A DNA stretch of 64,000 nucleotides from Roseburia hominis. Its GTDB lineage: Bacteria; Bacillota; Clostridia; Lachnospirales; Lachnospiraceae. A model generated the notes under the pieces. The model was not told where the DNA came from and did no database searches. It saw only the letters and a list, made by a program, of their open reading frames with translations. The translations under genes and the position numbers were made by a program. Shown here in pieces: positions 36,878 to 45,421 of the stretch. The stretch is from the NCBI GenBank assembly GCA_040702975.1, contig CP159990.1:930001-994000 (forward strand), read 5' to 3'. Position 1 is the first letter of the stretch; the number at the start of each line of letters is the position of its first letter.

Positions 36878-37456
36878 TTATTTGTCTGGAACTGCGGAAG
36901 CAGGGACCGCCTCTTCGGCGGGCAGGGCGCTGGTAATCATGCGGACCGGACTGGACTTCTCGATATCCTCCGCAATCTTCTGTGCTTTGAGGAGGATGTC
37001 ACTGATTTCGGTGTCCTCCGCCTCTTCCGGGGTATAGCAGCGGGCGCTTTCGTCGGGGAAGAGATGATTCTTCAGCTTAAACGCCATCAAAAACGCTTCC
37101 AGCTCTTGCTTCAGTGCATCCCGGTAGAATTCAAAATAGAACCGGATCTCCGTTTTCTCGAAATCGGTGCACATACAGCCGCACTGAGTGCCGCGCGTGC
37201 GGCTTCTGCGGCGGAAGTATTCGCTATCGCCTGTCACCATGTAGAAAATCTGCACGAGAAGATTTTCTTCGATCTCGTTCTCATATGTAAACCAGTGTTT
37301 CCCCAAACTGTCTTTTTGAAGAGATTTCTCATCTATATCGTACTTTTTAAGAAGCTTATGGTAAAGTTTGAGAGCGGATTCCTTTTCTCCGCCTTCCCCG
37401 CGTTCCGCGAGGGCTTTGATCTTCAGAAGTTTGGCTTCGATCTTGTTTTCGTCCAT
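36878..37456 (-). CDS. DUF2786-domain protein
   Basis: A 192-residue cytoplasmic protein. Residues about 5-42 (EAKLLKIKALAERGEGGEKESALKLYHKLLKKYDI) fit DUF2786, a short helical domain of unknown function frequent in phage and bacterial proteins. The rest has two Cys (QCGCMC, three cysteines in six residues) in a basic stretch and an acidic C-terminus. GGGGAG precedes the ATG. No function can be assigned. It is convergent with the IS element and divergent from the gene at 37694. Confidence 0.7.
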   Translation of the reverse strand: MDENKIEAKLLKIKALAERGEGGEKESALKLYHKLLKKYDIDEKSLQKDSLGKHWFTYENEIEENLLVQIFYMVTGDSEYFRRRSRTRGTQCGCMCTDFEKTEIRFYFEFYRDALKQELEAFLMAFKLKNHLFPDESARCYTPEEAEDTEISDILLKAQKIAEDIEKSSPVRMITSALPAEEAVPASAVPDK

Positions 37457-37602
37457 GATAATACTCCCCTTAATTTTTGACCATGTCCGAAAGCTGGATT
37501 GCTTTCGTGCATAAGTATAGCATACTTTTTTCTATTGCAAAATGGCTAAAACAGGAAAAGATTTCAAAATCTTAAAGTTTTGTTTAGAATTTGTGAATTG
37601 GG

Positions 37603-37630
37603 TTGCAATATCGTGGGAGTAAGGTAAAAT
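37603..37630 (+). promoter_or_regulatory. Promoter of the small ORF and HAD gene
   Basis: TTGCAA (37603-37608) and TAAAAT (37625-37630) are 16 bases apart, giving a leader of about 55 bases before the ATG at 37694. Confidence 0.6.
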
Positions 37631-37693
37631 AAATGAAAGAAATATTTTGTTCCTAATGCGTAATTTTCAGACAAAAAGAAAAGGGGGATTCAT

Positions 37694-37855
37694 ATGACAG
37701 CAGATATGATCAAACAGCTTAAGACAATGAAGCAGGCATTGGTCAATGTGGAGATGACTGGGGAGGATGCCGAGGAGAGACAGGTAATTCTGGAAAAGAT
37801 TGAGGATATCACCAGCTATCTGAAGGATGCCCTCGGAAAAGGAATTGAGTTCTGA
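37694..37855 (+). CDS. Small acidic protein, function unknown
   Basis: A 53-residue ORF (MTADMIKQLKTMKQALVNVE to KGIEF) preceded by AAAGGGGGA, an excellent binding site. It is helical and acidic with no membrane segment. Its TGA overlaps the ATG of the next gene by one base (TGATG), which argues for real, coupled translation. I recognise no family. Confidence 0.7.
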   Translation: MTADMIKQLKTMKQALVNVEMTGEDAEERQVILEKIEDITSYLKDALGKGIEF

Positions 37856-38526
37856 TGGTGAGGATCAAGGCTTTAATCTTTGATATGGACGGTCTGATCT
37901 TTGACTCGGAGAGAGTGGTCCAGCGGACCTGGAATTATGCGGGAGAGAAGCTGGGCTATGGGCGGGTCGGAGAGCATATTTATCATACACTGGGGTTCAA
38001 TGTGAAACGACGGGAAGCCTATTTTAAGAGTGTATACGGCGAAGACTTCCGAATGGACGAGTTCAACGCGATCACCAGAAAGACATTTTATGATATTGTA
38101 GATGTGGAAGGGCTTCCGGTGAAAACCGGTGCGCGGGAGCTTCTGACCTATGCAAAGGAGAAGGGGCTCCTTCTGGGAGTTGCCACTTCTTCGCGGCGGG
38201 AATATTCCGTGCGGAATCTGACAAATGCAGGGCTTATGGAGTACTTTGACGGCTGTATTTTCGGCGATATGGTCACCCAGGCGAAGCCGGAACCGGAGAT
38301 CTATCTGCGGGCCTGCGAGATCGTTGGGGCAAGGCCGAAAGAGAGTATGGCGCTCGAGGATGCGCCGGCTGGGATTCGCTCGGCATATGCGGCGGGAATG
38401 TATCCGGTCATGGTGCCTGATTTGGTTCAGCCGGACGAAGAGGTGGAGAGGCTCTGCTATCGGAAGGTGGATTCTCTGTTGGAAGTGATTCCGATTCTGG
38501 AGAAGATTTTTGATGCAGAGGCGTAA
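37855..38526 (+). CDS. HAD-family hydrolase, beta-phosphoglucomutase-like
   Basis: A 223-residue HAD protein with C1 helical cap. Motif I IFDMDGLIFDSE (nucleophile and acid Asp), motif II ATSSRR, motif III Lys in TQAKPEPEIY and motif IV ALEDAPAGIRSA are in order. The DGxxFDSE type and length place it with the beta-phosphoglucomutase/phosphatase subfamily; substrate unknown. It is translationally coupled to the small ORF before it. Confidence 0.9.
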   Translation: MVRIKALIFDMDGLIFDSERVVQRTWNYAGEKLGYGRVGEHIYHTLGFNVKRREAYFKSVYGEDFRMDEFNAITRKTFYDIVDVEGLPVKTGARELLTYAKEKGLLLGVATSSRREYSVRNLTNAGLMEYFDGCIFGDMVTQAKPEPEIYLRACEIVGARPKESMALEDAPAGIRSAYAAGMYPVMVPDLVQPDEEVERLCYRKVDSLLEVIPILEKIFDAEA

Positions 38527-38611
38527 ATAGAAGTGATTCCGGTATTTGATGCGGAACATGTTTGAATAGACGTCTCGCGTATTTTCTTAAGCATATCTGG
38601 CAATGAAAAAC

Positions 38612-38655
38612 AGACTGCGGTAGGTAAGGATTACCAGCCGCAGTCTATTTTAAAT
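38612..38655. terminator. Bidirectional terminator between HAD and pseudouridine synthase genes
   Basis: AGACTGCGG (38612-38620) pairs with CCGCAGTCT (38638-38646), with an inner GGTAA/TTACC, followed by ATTTTAAATTG. It overlaps the last codons of the minus-strand gene, compactly serving both convergent genes. Confidence 0.75.
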
Positions 38656-39431
38656 TGCATATTCTTGCCGGTTCTCGGGTGAGAGAAGGAGAGGCTGCAG
38701 GCGCAGAGAGCGACAGAGCAGCGCTCAGAGCTGCCCGGACGGCCCGGGGAGGCTTCCGAAAACGCCGGGTTGTATTTGGTATCGTACAGAAGAGGCGCGC
38801 CTGCGCCGGCCATCTGAACCCGAATCTGGTGATGGCGCCCGGTTTTTAGCTGAATCTCCACTTCCGTTACTGTCTGCGGGCGGAAGGCGGGAAGTTCCCT
38901 GAGGACCCGGTAGCCAAGTTCGGCTTTTTTTGCGCCGGGCGTATCAGAACTGCAAATGCGGGAGGTGTTGGTGCATCCGTCTTTGACCAGATAATCGCAC
39001 AGGGTGCCCTGCGCCGGATGGAGAGTGCCGCATGCCAGTGCATGGTAGATTTTTTGGAATTTTCCGGTCTGCATCTGGTGGTTTAGCTGCTTAGCGGCAG
39101 AAGGGATCTTGGCGAATACCAGGATTCCTCTTACCGGCTGGTCCAGACGGTGAATGACCGCAAGGTAGGGAGCGCCTGATTGTGTTGCCTTTTTTGGTCC
39201 GCAGGGGGCAGGACGCTGACTGGGGGCTGCAAAATGTTGCCTGGTAGAGTCGGAACGCTGATTGGCAGACGCAGGACGCCGGCCGGCAGAAGCCGCAGTT
39301 TGAATCAGGTGATTTTTCAGCAGACTTTCCATATCAGGGGTGCGAAAACCTCGGGTCTGTACCGGAGTTCCGGCCGGTTTTACGCAGACGATGATATCGG
39401 CGTCTTCATATAAAATATTAATGTTTTCCAT
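38631..39431 (-). CDS. RluA-family pseudouridine synthase with an inserted segment
   Basis: A 266-residue enzyme expected to isomerise uridine in rRNA or tRNA. The catalytic motif HRLDQPV (Asp97, where RluA has HRLD.xTSG) is present, along with LKTGRHHQIRVQ. The insertion at about residues 45-87 is rich in Arg, Ser, Ala, Gln and Pro (SAGRRPASANQRSDSTRQH) and is not part of the fold. It lacks an S4 domain. GCGAGG lies 8 bases before the ATG. Target unknown. Confidence 0.88.
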   Translation of the reverse strand: MENINILYEDADIIVCVKPAGTPVQTRGFRTPDMESLLKNHLIQTAASAGRRPASANQRSDSTRQHFAAPSQRPAPCGPKKATQSGAPYLAVIHRLDQPVRGILVFAKIPSAAKQLNHQMQTGKFQKIYHALACGTLHPAQGTLCDYLVKDGCTNTSRICSSDTPGAKKAELGYRVLRELPAFRPQTVTEVEIQLKTGRHHQIRVQMAGAGAPLLYDTKYNPAFSEASPGRPGSSERCSVALCACSLSFSHPRTGKNMQFKIDCGW

Positions 39432-39496
39432 GTTGGTATCCTCGCTTATTTATTTCATCCGATAAATGTAATTTTACCTGTAAATGTAATTTGTCC

Positions 39497-39525
39497 TTGA
39501 CTTTTGAGAATTGGAAAGTTACACT
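39497..39525 (+). promoter_or_regulatory. Promoter of the cation exchanger riboswitch transcript
   Basis: TTGACT (39497-39502) and TACACT (39520-39525) are 17 bases apart. The expected start near 39532 falls exactly at the 5' strand of the riboswitch P1 helix. Confidence 0.75.
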
Positions 39526-39531
39526 AGTTTT

Positions 39532-39702
39532 GATAAGAGGGAGTAGCTTCCATTGAAGGACAAACCGATCGTTCAGTGTAATACGAAATCGTCATCACGA
39601 TTATTTAAACATAATCCGGTTCGTATTGTCAATTAGCGAGACTTTTATTGCAAATATTTTACGCCCGAAGTGTATGAATGTTGCAATTAAGAGTCTTTTT
39701 TT
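39532..39702 (+). promoter_or_regulatory. yybP-ykoY (Mn2+) riboswitch with terminator
   Basis: The aptamer shows the two conserved strands of the yybP-ykoY family: AGGGAGTAGC (39538-39547) and TTAGCGAGACTTTTA (39633-39647), with TCGTCAT and TTGTCAATTAGCGAGAC in the L1/L3 regions. P1 is ATAAGA (near 39532) with TTTTAT (39643-39648). The 3' strand also pairs with the expression platform: AGACTTTTATTGCAA (39639-39653) with TTGCAATTAAGAGTCT (39681-39696), followed by TTTTTTT. Ligand-stabilised P1 would therefore prevent termination and turn the downstream exchanger on. Known members sense Mn2+. Confidence 0.85.
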
Positions 39703-39750
39703 GTTGCATACATACCTAAGTGAAGGTCCAGTGTGCATTCATCTCAGTTG
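39703..39750 (+). repeat. Diverged copy of the 45-47 bp palindromic repeat
   Basis: GTTGCATACATACCTAAGTG, then GAAGGTCCAGTGTGCATTCATCTCAGT, aligns with the copies at 45246-45292 and 57938-58029, but the inner palindrome is degraded. It directly follows the riboswitch terminator T-run. Confidence 0.6.
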
Positions 39751-39794
39751 CATAAGAAGCGGGGTATACATTTAGGAAAGAGAGGAAAAAAATT

Positions 39795-40754
39795 ATGATG
39801 TATCTGTTACTGATTCTGGGATTTGTACTTTTGATCAAAGGCGCGGATTTCTTTGTGGACGGCAGTTCCAGTGTGGCGAAGCTTTTGAAGGTGCCCACGA
39901 TCATTATCGGTCTTACGGTGGTGGCGTTCGGGACCAGTATGCCGGAAGCATCGGTAAGTATCACTGCGGCATTAAAGGGGCAGAATTCCCTGGCGGTCAG
40001 CAATGTGCTGGGATCGAATATCTTCAACCTTCTGGTCGTTCTGGGATGCAGTGCGCTGATGAGACCGGTGGCTGCAAGCGCAGGAGTACTCAAAAAGGAA
40101 TTCCCATTTTCGATTCTGATTACAGCTGTTCTTCTGGCTTTAAATTCACAGCTTGCATTTGGTAAAGTGATGTCTGGTGAGGGAGAATTCGTGCTTGGCA
40201 GAATGAGCGGAATCATTCTGCTGGTGCTGTTCGTGTGGTTTTTGTTCGATCAGGTGCGAAGCGCATTAAAAGCCCGCAGTGAGGCGTCGGATGAGGAGGT
40301 AGAAGTGATGCCTCCGCTTAAAAGTGCGCTTTACATTATTCTTGGACTGGCAGGCATCGTTTGGGGCGGGGATCTTGTGGTGGATTCTGCTACGGAGATT
40401 GCTGTACAGTTCGGACTGAGCCAGACGTTTATCGGTCTTACCATTGTGGCGATGGGAACCTCCCTTCCGGAGCTCGTGACCTCCGTGATCGCGGCGAAAA
40501 AGGGAGAGAATGACCTGGCACTGGGAAATGTGGTGGGATCAAATATTTTCAATATCCTGCTGATCCTGGGGGCAAGTTCGGCGATTTCTCCGATTACGGT
40601 GGATATCAATGCAATTTATGATATGGTCATTTTGATTGTGTTCAGTGTTCTGGTCTACCAATGTGCGAGAAGCAAAAGGGAACTGTCGAAGAAAGAAGGT
40701 ATCTTGTTTTTGGTAGTCTATGCAGTGTATTTTGGATATATTTATACGAGATAA
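39795..40754 (+). CDS. CaCA-family cation exchanger (YrbG-like)
   Basis: A 319-residue inner-membrane antiporter with about ten helices in two inverted halves. Both alpha-repeats are intact: [17 protein letters not shown] near residue 45 and [17 protein letters not shown] near residue 215, each followed by a conserved [10 protein letters not shown] / [11 protein letters not shown] motif. The family exchanges Ca2+ for Na+ or K+. Placement behind a yybP-ykoY riboswitch suggests this member exports Mn2+ or responds to it; that is inference. GGAAAGAGAGGA precedes the ATG. Confidence 0.92.
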   Translation: MMYLLLILGFVLLIKGADFFVDGSSSVAKLLKVPTIIIGLTVVAFGTSMPEASVSITAALKGQNSLAVSNVLGSNIFNLLVVLGCSALMRPVAASAGVLKKEFPFSILITAVLLALNSQLAFGKVMSGEGEFVLGRMSGIILLVLFVWFLFDQVRSALKARSEASDEEVEVMPPLKSALYIILGLAGIVWGGDLVVDSATEIAVQFGLSQTFIGLTIVAMGTSLPELVTSVIAAKKGENDLALGNVVGSNIFNILLILGASSAISPITVDINAIYDMVILIVFSVLVYQCARSKRELSKKEGILFLVVYAVYFGYIYTR

Positions 40755-40824
40755 AAATGAAAATATTTTAAAGAATGGATAGAATATTCTGCGGACATTC
40801 ATTTCGGCGGAAGGAGTTGGGGAA

Positions 40825-41382
40825 ATGGAGAGGATCAAGGTATGGACGAAGCAGCATGAAAATGTATTAAAAGAGCTCATGAGTACGGGAAGATATACCG
40901 CGAAGCGGGACTATATCCGTATGGATCTCAGGGAACATGCGAATTTGGTCCTTGAAGTCTATGACTGGCTGGTGAAAAACGGACCGGACGCGGCAAACAG
41001 GCCGGCGGATGTGGAGTATCCGGTGTGGGTTTCGTTTGTGAGTGAGGGGACGATGATGGTGGAGAAGGGGTATCAGATTCTGGAACTGACAATTGAACCT
41101 AAGATCATTACCCCGGTGAATATCAGCAAGTGGGGCGCGATTTTGAATTATTCCTATATCCCGGCCGATGAAGCGGATGCCAGGCGTCACTATGAACTGC
41201 TTGACATGTACGGGATCGATGATGCCAAAGCCTATATGACACAATTCTATCCCCAGATTAAAAGGGAGATTGTGGACAGTTGGAAGCGATTGTTCGATGA
41301 GAAAATCCTGATGGGAAATGATTTGAAATACGGAACGATATGGGAGATTAAAAGAGAATGGCTGACAGATGTAATACAGTAA
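40825..41382 (+). CDS. DUF3841-like protein, first of a tandem pair
   Basis: A 185-residue soluble protein (MERIKVWTKQHENVLKELMS). The pattern of an N-terminal KVWTxQ strand, AYDWL-like helix (EVYDWLVKNG), PVWVSF and a C-terminal W-rich region resembles DUF3841, a family of unknown function. The ending (WEIKREWLTDVIQ) matches the ending of the next gene, so the two are paralogs. It overlaps the following gene by 25 bases. Confidence 0.6.
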   Translation: MERIKVWTKQHENVLKELMSTGRYTAKRDYIRMDLREHANLVLEVYDWLVKNGPDAANRPADVEYPVWVSFVSEGTMMVEKGYQILELTIEPKIITPVNISKWGAILNYSYIPADEADARRHYELLDMYGIDDAKAYMTQFYPQIKREIVDSWKRLFDEKILMGNDLKYGTIWEIKREWLTDVIQ

Positions 41383-41948
41383 AATTATATGCATCACAGA
41401 CGGATGTGGTGGTAGAAGCGCTGCGGCGCGACGGGGTGTGTTATTCGAAAGAGGCATATGTCCGCAGAAAATATCAGGAAAGCGCGCCGATTTTTGTGAC
41501 GGCGTATTCCTGGTTTGTGGGGAAGGCGCGTGAAATTGTCCCATGCCCTGCAGGGGCTGAGTATCCATACTGGGCTTTCAGGGATTTGTATAGCCTGGAT
41601 CAGTCCGGCGCGGGCAACGTGCTGGAACTGAGTGTACCAATCGATCAGGCTGTATTTTTTGACGTGATGGATTGGAATAAGATCATGCGCTTAAGTTACA
41701 TCGGCGCATCGGAAAAAGAGGAGGAAGCCTTTCAGGAGGAAATGCGTGAGCGGGGACTGAATTATAATGATGTGATGCTCACCCAGTTCTATCCGGAATA
41801 TAAGAAACAGATCATGAAGAGCTGGGACCGCCTGTTCCGTCATCATGATGAGATTAAATCGGGAGATTTTACCGGAACACACAGCGTTCAGGCGGGACTT
41901 TGGCAGATTCGGGAAGAATGGGTTGACAAAATCGAAAAATTCAATTAA
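41358..41948 (+). CDS. DUF3841-like protein, second of a tandem pair
   Basis: A 196-residue paralog of the preceding product: VKLYASQTDVVVEAL, YSWFVGKA, YPYWAF, MTQFYPQIK versus LTQFYPEYKKQIMKSWDRLF, and WQIREEWVDKI. Both proteins share the TQFYP..K..I..SW.RLF block, which is the best-conserved part. The start at 41358 lies within the preceding gene (GAGAATGGCTG); a weak GGGAG precedes it. Function unknown; the overlap suggests joint expression, perhaps a heteromer. Confidence 0.6.
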   Translation: MADRCNTVKLYASQTDVVVEALRRDGVCYSKEAYVRRKYQESAPIFVTAYSWFVGKAREIVPCPAGAEYPYWAFRDLYSLDQSGAGNVLELSVPIDQAVFFDVMDWNKIMRLSYIGASEKEEEAFQEEMRERGLNYNDVMLTQFYPEYKKQIMKSWDRLFRHHDEIKSGDFTGTHSVQAGLWQIREEWVDKIEKFN

Positions 41949-42029
41949 AATTCTTGGTAATTCCATATGAGAAACGCAAGGAGCGTCCGAATGCATACTA
42001 GAAAGGTGGGATTCAGGGCAATCAGATGC

Positions 42030-42320
42030 GTTTCTGTTTGACAATGAAGAGGAATAGTATATATCGGAAGTGGCACAGAGAGGTTTTGGGGACATGGCGT
42101 CGCCTATTCTGTAAGTAAAGAAGAGCGGGCAGGCGCGGTGTGCCGGTTGGTGGGAGAAACTGCATGGAAGATATAGAACCGGCCTTGGAGTCTCTGCATG
42201 AAAATGCGGCGTACCCGGCGTTAACGGGGAATGAAGCGAACTGTGTATTGCAGTTAATTAGGGTGGTACCGCCGGCTTTTCGGTCCCTTATAGAGGGATA
42301 GAAGAGCCGGCGTTTTGCTT
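42030..42320 (+). promoter_or_regulatory. T-box riboswitch for proline
   Basis: The T-box sequence AGGGTGGTACCGC (42260-42272) is exact. Stem I has GAAT (42052-42055) and AGTA (42056-42059) on the 5' side, and CCT (42103-42105) followed by ATTC (42106-42109) on the 3' side, so the specifier reads CCU, a proline codon, matching the gene. The terminator is CGCCGGCT (42270-42277) with AGCCGGCG (42305-42312) plus TTTTGCTT; it overlaps the T-box bulge as expected. Uncharged tRNA-Pro should allow read-through into proS. Confidence 0.92.
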
Positions 42321-42372
42321 GCTTCTGTCCCGAACGATGATGATATCATATAAATAGAAGGAGAAAAAACAA

Positions 42373-43812
42373 ATGGCAAAGGAAAAGAAATTTGTAGAAT
42401 CTATCACTTCCCGCGATGTGGATTTCGCGCAGTGGTATACGGATGTGGTCCGTGAGGCAAAGCTCTGTGATTACTCCAGCGTAAAAGGCTGTCTGAATTA
42501 CCTGCCCAACGGCTATGCGATTTGGGAGAAAGTACAGGCTGATCTGGACAGGAGATTTAAAGAGACCGGCGTGGAGAATGTATATCTGCCGGTTCTGATT
42601 CCGGAGAACCTGCTCCAAAAAGAGAGCGATCATATTGAAGGATTCGCTCCCGAGGTGGCGTGGGTGACGAGAGGCGGTATGGAGCGTCTCCAGGAGAAGA
42701 TGTGTATCCGTCCGACCTCCGAGACCCTGTTCTGCGATCTCTGGTCAAGGACCGTACAGTCCTACCGCGATCTGCCGAAGGTATGGAATCAGTGGTGTTC
42801 CGTTCTTCGCTGGGAGAAGACGACCCGTCCGTTCCTGCGTTCCAGAGAGTTCTTATGGCAGGAAGGACATACCATTCATGCAACCTATGAGGAGGCGGAG
42901 CAGAGGACCTTAACGATGCTGAGGGTTTACCAGGAGTTCATCAGGGATTCCCTGGCGATTCCGTTCGTATCTGGTCCCAAGACAGAGAGCGAGAAATTTG
43001 CGGGAGCACAGGACACCTACACCGTAGAAGCATTGATGCATGACGGTAAAGCACTCCAGTCTGCTACAAGCCATTTCTTCGGAAATGCATTCCCGGACGC
43101 TTTTGATATCAAATATTCTGATAAGAACAATGAGCTTCACAGTGTATATGAGACCTCCTGGGGACTTTCTACCCGTATTATTGGCGCGATCATCATGGTT
43201 CACGGCGATGACAGCGGTCTGGTACTGCCGCCGAGAATCGCACCGGTCCAGACCCGCGTGATTCCGATCGCACAGCACAAAGAGGGCGTGCTGGAAAAAG
43301 CGAACGCACTGACGGAGGCGCTTAAAAAGGCCGGATACAGTGCGAAAATAGATGACTCCGAGAAGAGTCCGGGGTGGAAATTCAGCGAGCAGGAGATGCT
43401 GGGAATTCCGACCCGTATCGAGATCGGTCCGAAGGATATTGAGAAGAATCAGGTTGTTGTAGTGCGCCGTGATACCCGTGAGAAGATCGTGGTAGCCATG
43501 GACGAGATTGAGACAAAGCTGGGCGAGATTCTGGAGACGATCCAGAAGGATATGTATGACCGCGCGAAGGCTTTCCTGGATGCTCATATTGATACGGCGC
43601 TTACTATGGATGAAATGAAAGAGAAGTTCAATGAGAACCGCGGCTTCATCAAAGCGATGTGGTGTGGAGATGAAGTATGCGAAGGCGAGATAAAATATGA
43701 GACCGGTGGAGCGTCCACAAGATGCATCTGCAAGGAAGCACCGATTGGAGATACCTGCATTTACTGCGGAAAACCGGCCAAACATCTCGTATATTTTGGA
43801 AAAGCATATTAG
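42373..43812 (+). CDS. proS: Prolyl-tRNA synthetase, archaeal/eukaryotic type
   Basis: Charges tRNA-Pro. The 479-residue length and sequence ([23 protein letters not shown] at the start; class II motif 2 and motif 3 regions [14 protein letters not shown] and [10 protein letters not shown]) identify the short eukaryote-like ProRS without the editing insertion domain. The Cys-rich C-terminus ([17 protein letters not shown]) ends in a tyrosine, as in that type. It is controlled by the T-box upstream. Confidence 0.96.
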   Translation: MAKEKKFVESITSRDVDFAQWYTDVVREAKLCDYSSVKGCLNYLPNGYAIWEKVQADLDRRFKETGVENVYLPVLIPENLLQKESDHIEGFAPEVAWVTRGGMERLQEKMCIRPTSETLFCDLWSRTVQSYRDLPKVWNQWCSVLRWEKTTRPFLRSREFLWQEGHTIHATYEEAEQRTLTMLRVYQEFIRDSLAIPFVSGPKTESEKFAGAQDTYTVEALMHDGKALQSATSHFFGNAFPDAFDIKYSDKNNELHSVYETSWGLSTRIIGAIIMVHGDDSGLVLPPRIAPVQTRVIPIAQHKEGVLEKANALTEALKKAGYSAKIDDSEKSPGWKFSEQEMLGIPTRIEIGPKDIEKNQVVVVRRDTREKIVVAMDEIETKLGEILETIQKDMYDRAKAFLDAHIDTALTMDEMKEKFNENRGFIKAMWCGDEVCEGEIKYETGGASTRCICKEAPIGDTCIYCGKPAKHLVYFGKAY

Positions 43813-43850
43813 GAATAATGGTCGTAGTTTAAGCCAGGAGTAGATGAAGT

Positions 43851-45194
43851 ATGATTAAAATAGAGTTGCCCGAAAAGGTAAGCAGAATCATTGCCACCTT
43901 GCAGGATCACGGATATGAAGCCTATGCGGTAGGGGGATGTGTGCGGGACAGCATTCTGGGAAGAAAGCCTGAGGATTGGGATATTACGACTTCAGCCACC
44001 CCCATGGAAACGAAATCGTTATTTGAACGCACCTTCGACACCGGGATTGAGCACGGAACCGTGACGGTTCTGCTGGAAAGAGAAGGATTCGAAGTCACCA
44101 CATACCGGGTGGATGGAAAATACGAGGACAGCCGTCATCCCAGCGAGGTGCATTTCACAAGGAGTCTTTCCGAGGACCTTTTGCGCCGGGATTTCACGAT
44201 TAATGCAATGGCGTACAATGAAAAGGACGGACTGGTCGATATTTTCGGCGGTCTGGAGGATCTGAAGAAGGGCTGCATTCGCTGTGTGGGAAATGCAAAG
44301 GAACGCTTCGGCGAAGATGCACTGCGTATTTTGCGGGCAATCCGCTTCTCTGCTCAGCTTGGATTCGAGATTGAAGAAGACACGAAAGAGGCGATACGAC
44401 TGCTTGCCTGCACCCTTGCGAATATCAGCGCCGAGAGAATTCAGGTGGAGCTTGTAAAGCTTTTGGTATCTCCCCATCCGGAACGAGTCGCACTTGCCTA
44501 TGAGCTTGGAATTACAAAGGAGATCCTGCCGGAATTTGATGCAATGATGCAGACAGAGCAGGAGACCCCTCATCACTGCTATAATGTAGGAGAGCATACG
44601 CTGCATGCCCTGATGGAAATTGCACCGGTGAAGGTTCTTCGGCTTACCATGCTCTTTCACGATATGGGAAAACCGGCGAAGAAGACGGTCGATGAGGATG
44701 GCGTGGCGCATTTTAAAGGGCACGCAGCCGTCAGCGCGGAGCTGGCAAAAGAGATCATGCAGCGTTTGAAATTCGATAATGATACGCTCCACAAGGTATC
44801 ACGCCTGGTGTGGTATCACGACTATCGTATGCACGCAACTTCCCGAAATGTACGGCGCGCCATGCATAAGATTGGAGAAGACATTTTCCCATATTATATG
44901 CAGGTAAGAAGGGCGGATACGATGGCGCAGAGCAGCTATCAAAAAGAAGAAAAGCTGGCAAATCTGGATGGAATCGAACAGCTTTATGAAGAGATTCTGG
45001 AAAAAAAGCAGTGCGTCTCTTTGAAAGAACTGGCCCTTACCGGAAATGACCTGATTGCAGCAGGATTAAAGCCCGGCCCCCAAATTGGAGAACTGTTGAA
45101 AAAGCTTCTGGACGAAGTGATAGAGAATCCCAAGAAGAATGAGAAGGAGTATCTGCTCCGGCTCGTTCAGGAATGGAGCAAACAGCTGGATTAA
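43851..45194 (+). CDS. cca: CCA-adding enzyme / tRNA nucleotidyltransferase with HD domain
   Basis: Adds or repairs the 3' CCA of tRNA. The 447-residue class II enzyme has GGCVRDSILGRKPEDWDITTSA with the catalytic DxD pair, RRDFTINAMAYN, and the EDxxR neck (GEDALRILRAIRFSA). The C-terminal half carries an HD motif (LFHDMGKP) and GHAAVSAELA, giving possible phosphohydrolase activity. Terminator and repeats follow. Confidence 0.94.
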   Translation: MIKIELPEKVSRIIATLQDHGYEAYAVGGCVRDSILGRKPEDWDITTSATPMETKSLFERTFDTGIEHGTVTVLLEREGFEVTTYRVDGKYEDSRHPSEVHFTRSLSEDLLRRDFTINAMAYNEKDGLVDIFGGLEDLKKGCIRCVGNAKERFGEDALRILRAIRFSAQLGFEIEEDTKEAIRLLACTLANISAERIQVELVKLLVSPHPERVALAYELGITKEILPEFDAMMQTEQETPHHCYNVGEHTLHALMEIAPVKVLRLTMLFHDMGKPAKKTVDEDGVAHFKGHAAVSAELAKEIMQRLKFDNDTLHKVSRLVWYHDYRMHATSRNVRRAMHKIGEDIFPYYMQVRRADTMAQSSYQKEEKLANLDGIEQLYEEILEKKQCVSLKELALTGNDLIAAGLKPGPQIGELLKKLLDEVIENPKKNEKEYLLRLVQEWSKQLD

Positions 45195-45215
45195 CACATT
45201 TTTATTGCGAAGCAT

Positions 45216-45247
45216 ACTAAAAAACGTCCGGTGGGCGTTTTTTTAGT
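45216..45247 (+). terminator. Terminator of cca derived from the palindromic repeat
   Basis: ACTAAAAAACG (45216-45226) pairs with CGTTTTTTTAGT (45236-45247), with a T-run in the 3' arm. Its core, ACGTCCGGTGGGCGT, and its flank, GCGAAGCATAC, match the 45-47 bp repeat beginning immediately after it, so a repeat copy appears to have become the terminator. Confidence 0.75.
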
Positions 45248-45292
45248 TGCCAAGCATACCTGAGTGAACGTCCGGTGGACGTTCATCTCGGT
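45246..45292 (+). repeat. 45-47 bp palindromic intergenic repeat
   Basis: GTTGCCAAGCATACCTGAG is followed by a palindrome TGAACGTCC-GGT-GGACGTTCA and then TCTCGGT. The GAG/CTC flanks extend the stem. Nearly identical copies occur at 57938-57984 and 57983-58029, with a degraded one at 39703-39750. It follows directly on the related terminator at 45216-45247. Confidence 0.85.
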
Positions 45293-45304
45293 ATAAAGAT
45301 TTCT

Positions 45305-45335
45305 GTCATGATTTTCCCTGTATCATGCATACATT
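45305..45335 (+). promoter_or_regulatory. Candidate sigma-E-type (mother-cell) promoter of the cotS-like gene
   Basis: GTCATGAT (45305-45312) and CATACATT (45328-45335) are separated by 15 bases, close to the Bacillus sigma-E consensus (GTCATATT and CATACAAT). A mother-cell promoter fits a spore coat gene. The predicted start near 45343 falls just before the three-way junction RNA. Confidence 0.6.
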
Positions 45336-45349
45336 AGAAAGAACGGTGG

Positions 45350-45421
45350 GCAGCGCAGAGGACCCGGTCAGGGGCAACTCTGGCTCAGGTCTTACCGGTG
45401 TATACGGTAAAACTGCGCTGC
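45350..45421 (+). promoter_or_regulatory. Three-way-junction leader RNA upstream of the cotS-like gene
   Basis: A perfect 9-bp closing stem, GCAGCGCAG (45350-45358) with CTGCGCTGC (45413-45421), encloses two hairpins. The first is GACC (45361-45364) with GGTC (45388-45391), containing AGGG-GCAA-CTCT with a GNRA-type loop. The second is TTACCG (45392-45397) with CGGTAA (45405-45410). No terminator follows; the gene begins 25 bases later. It lacks hammerhead and common riboswitch signatures known to me, so its class is open. Confidence 0.6.

Noticed and set aside
42038..42043. TTGACA as proS promoter
   Set aside because: No acceptable -10 follows at 16-18 bases, and a start there would fall inside T-box stem I.
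45350..45421. Hammerhead ribozyme
   Set aside because: It has a three-way junction, but the CTGANGA and GAAA core strands are missing.
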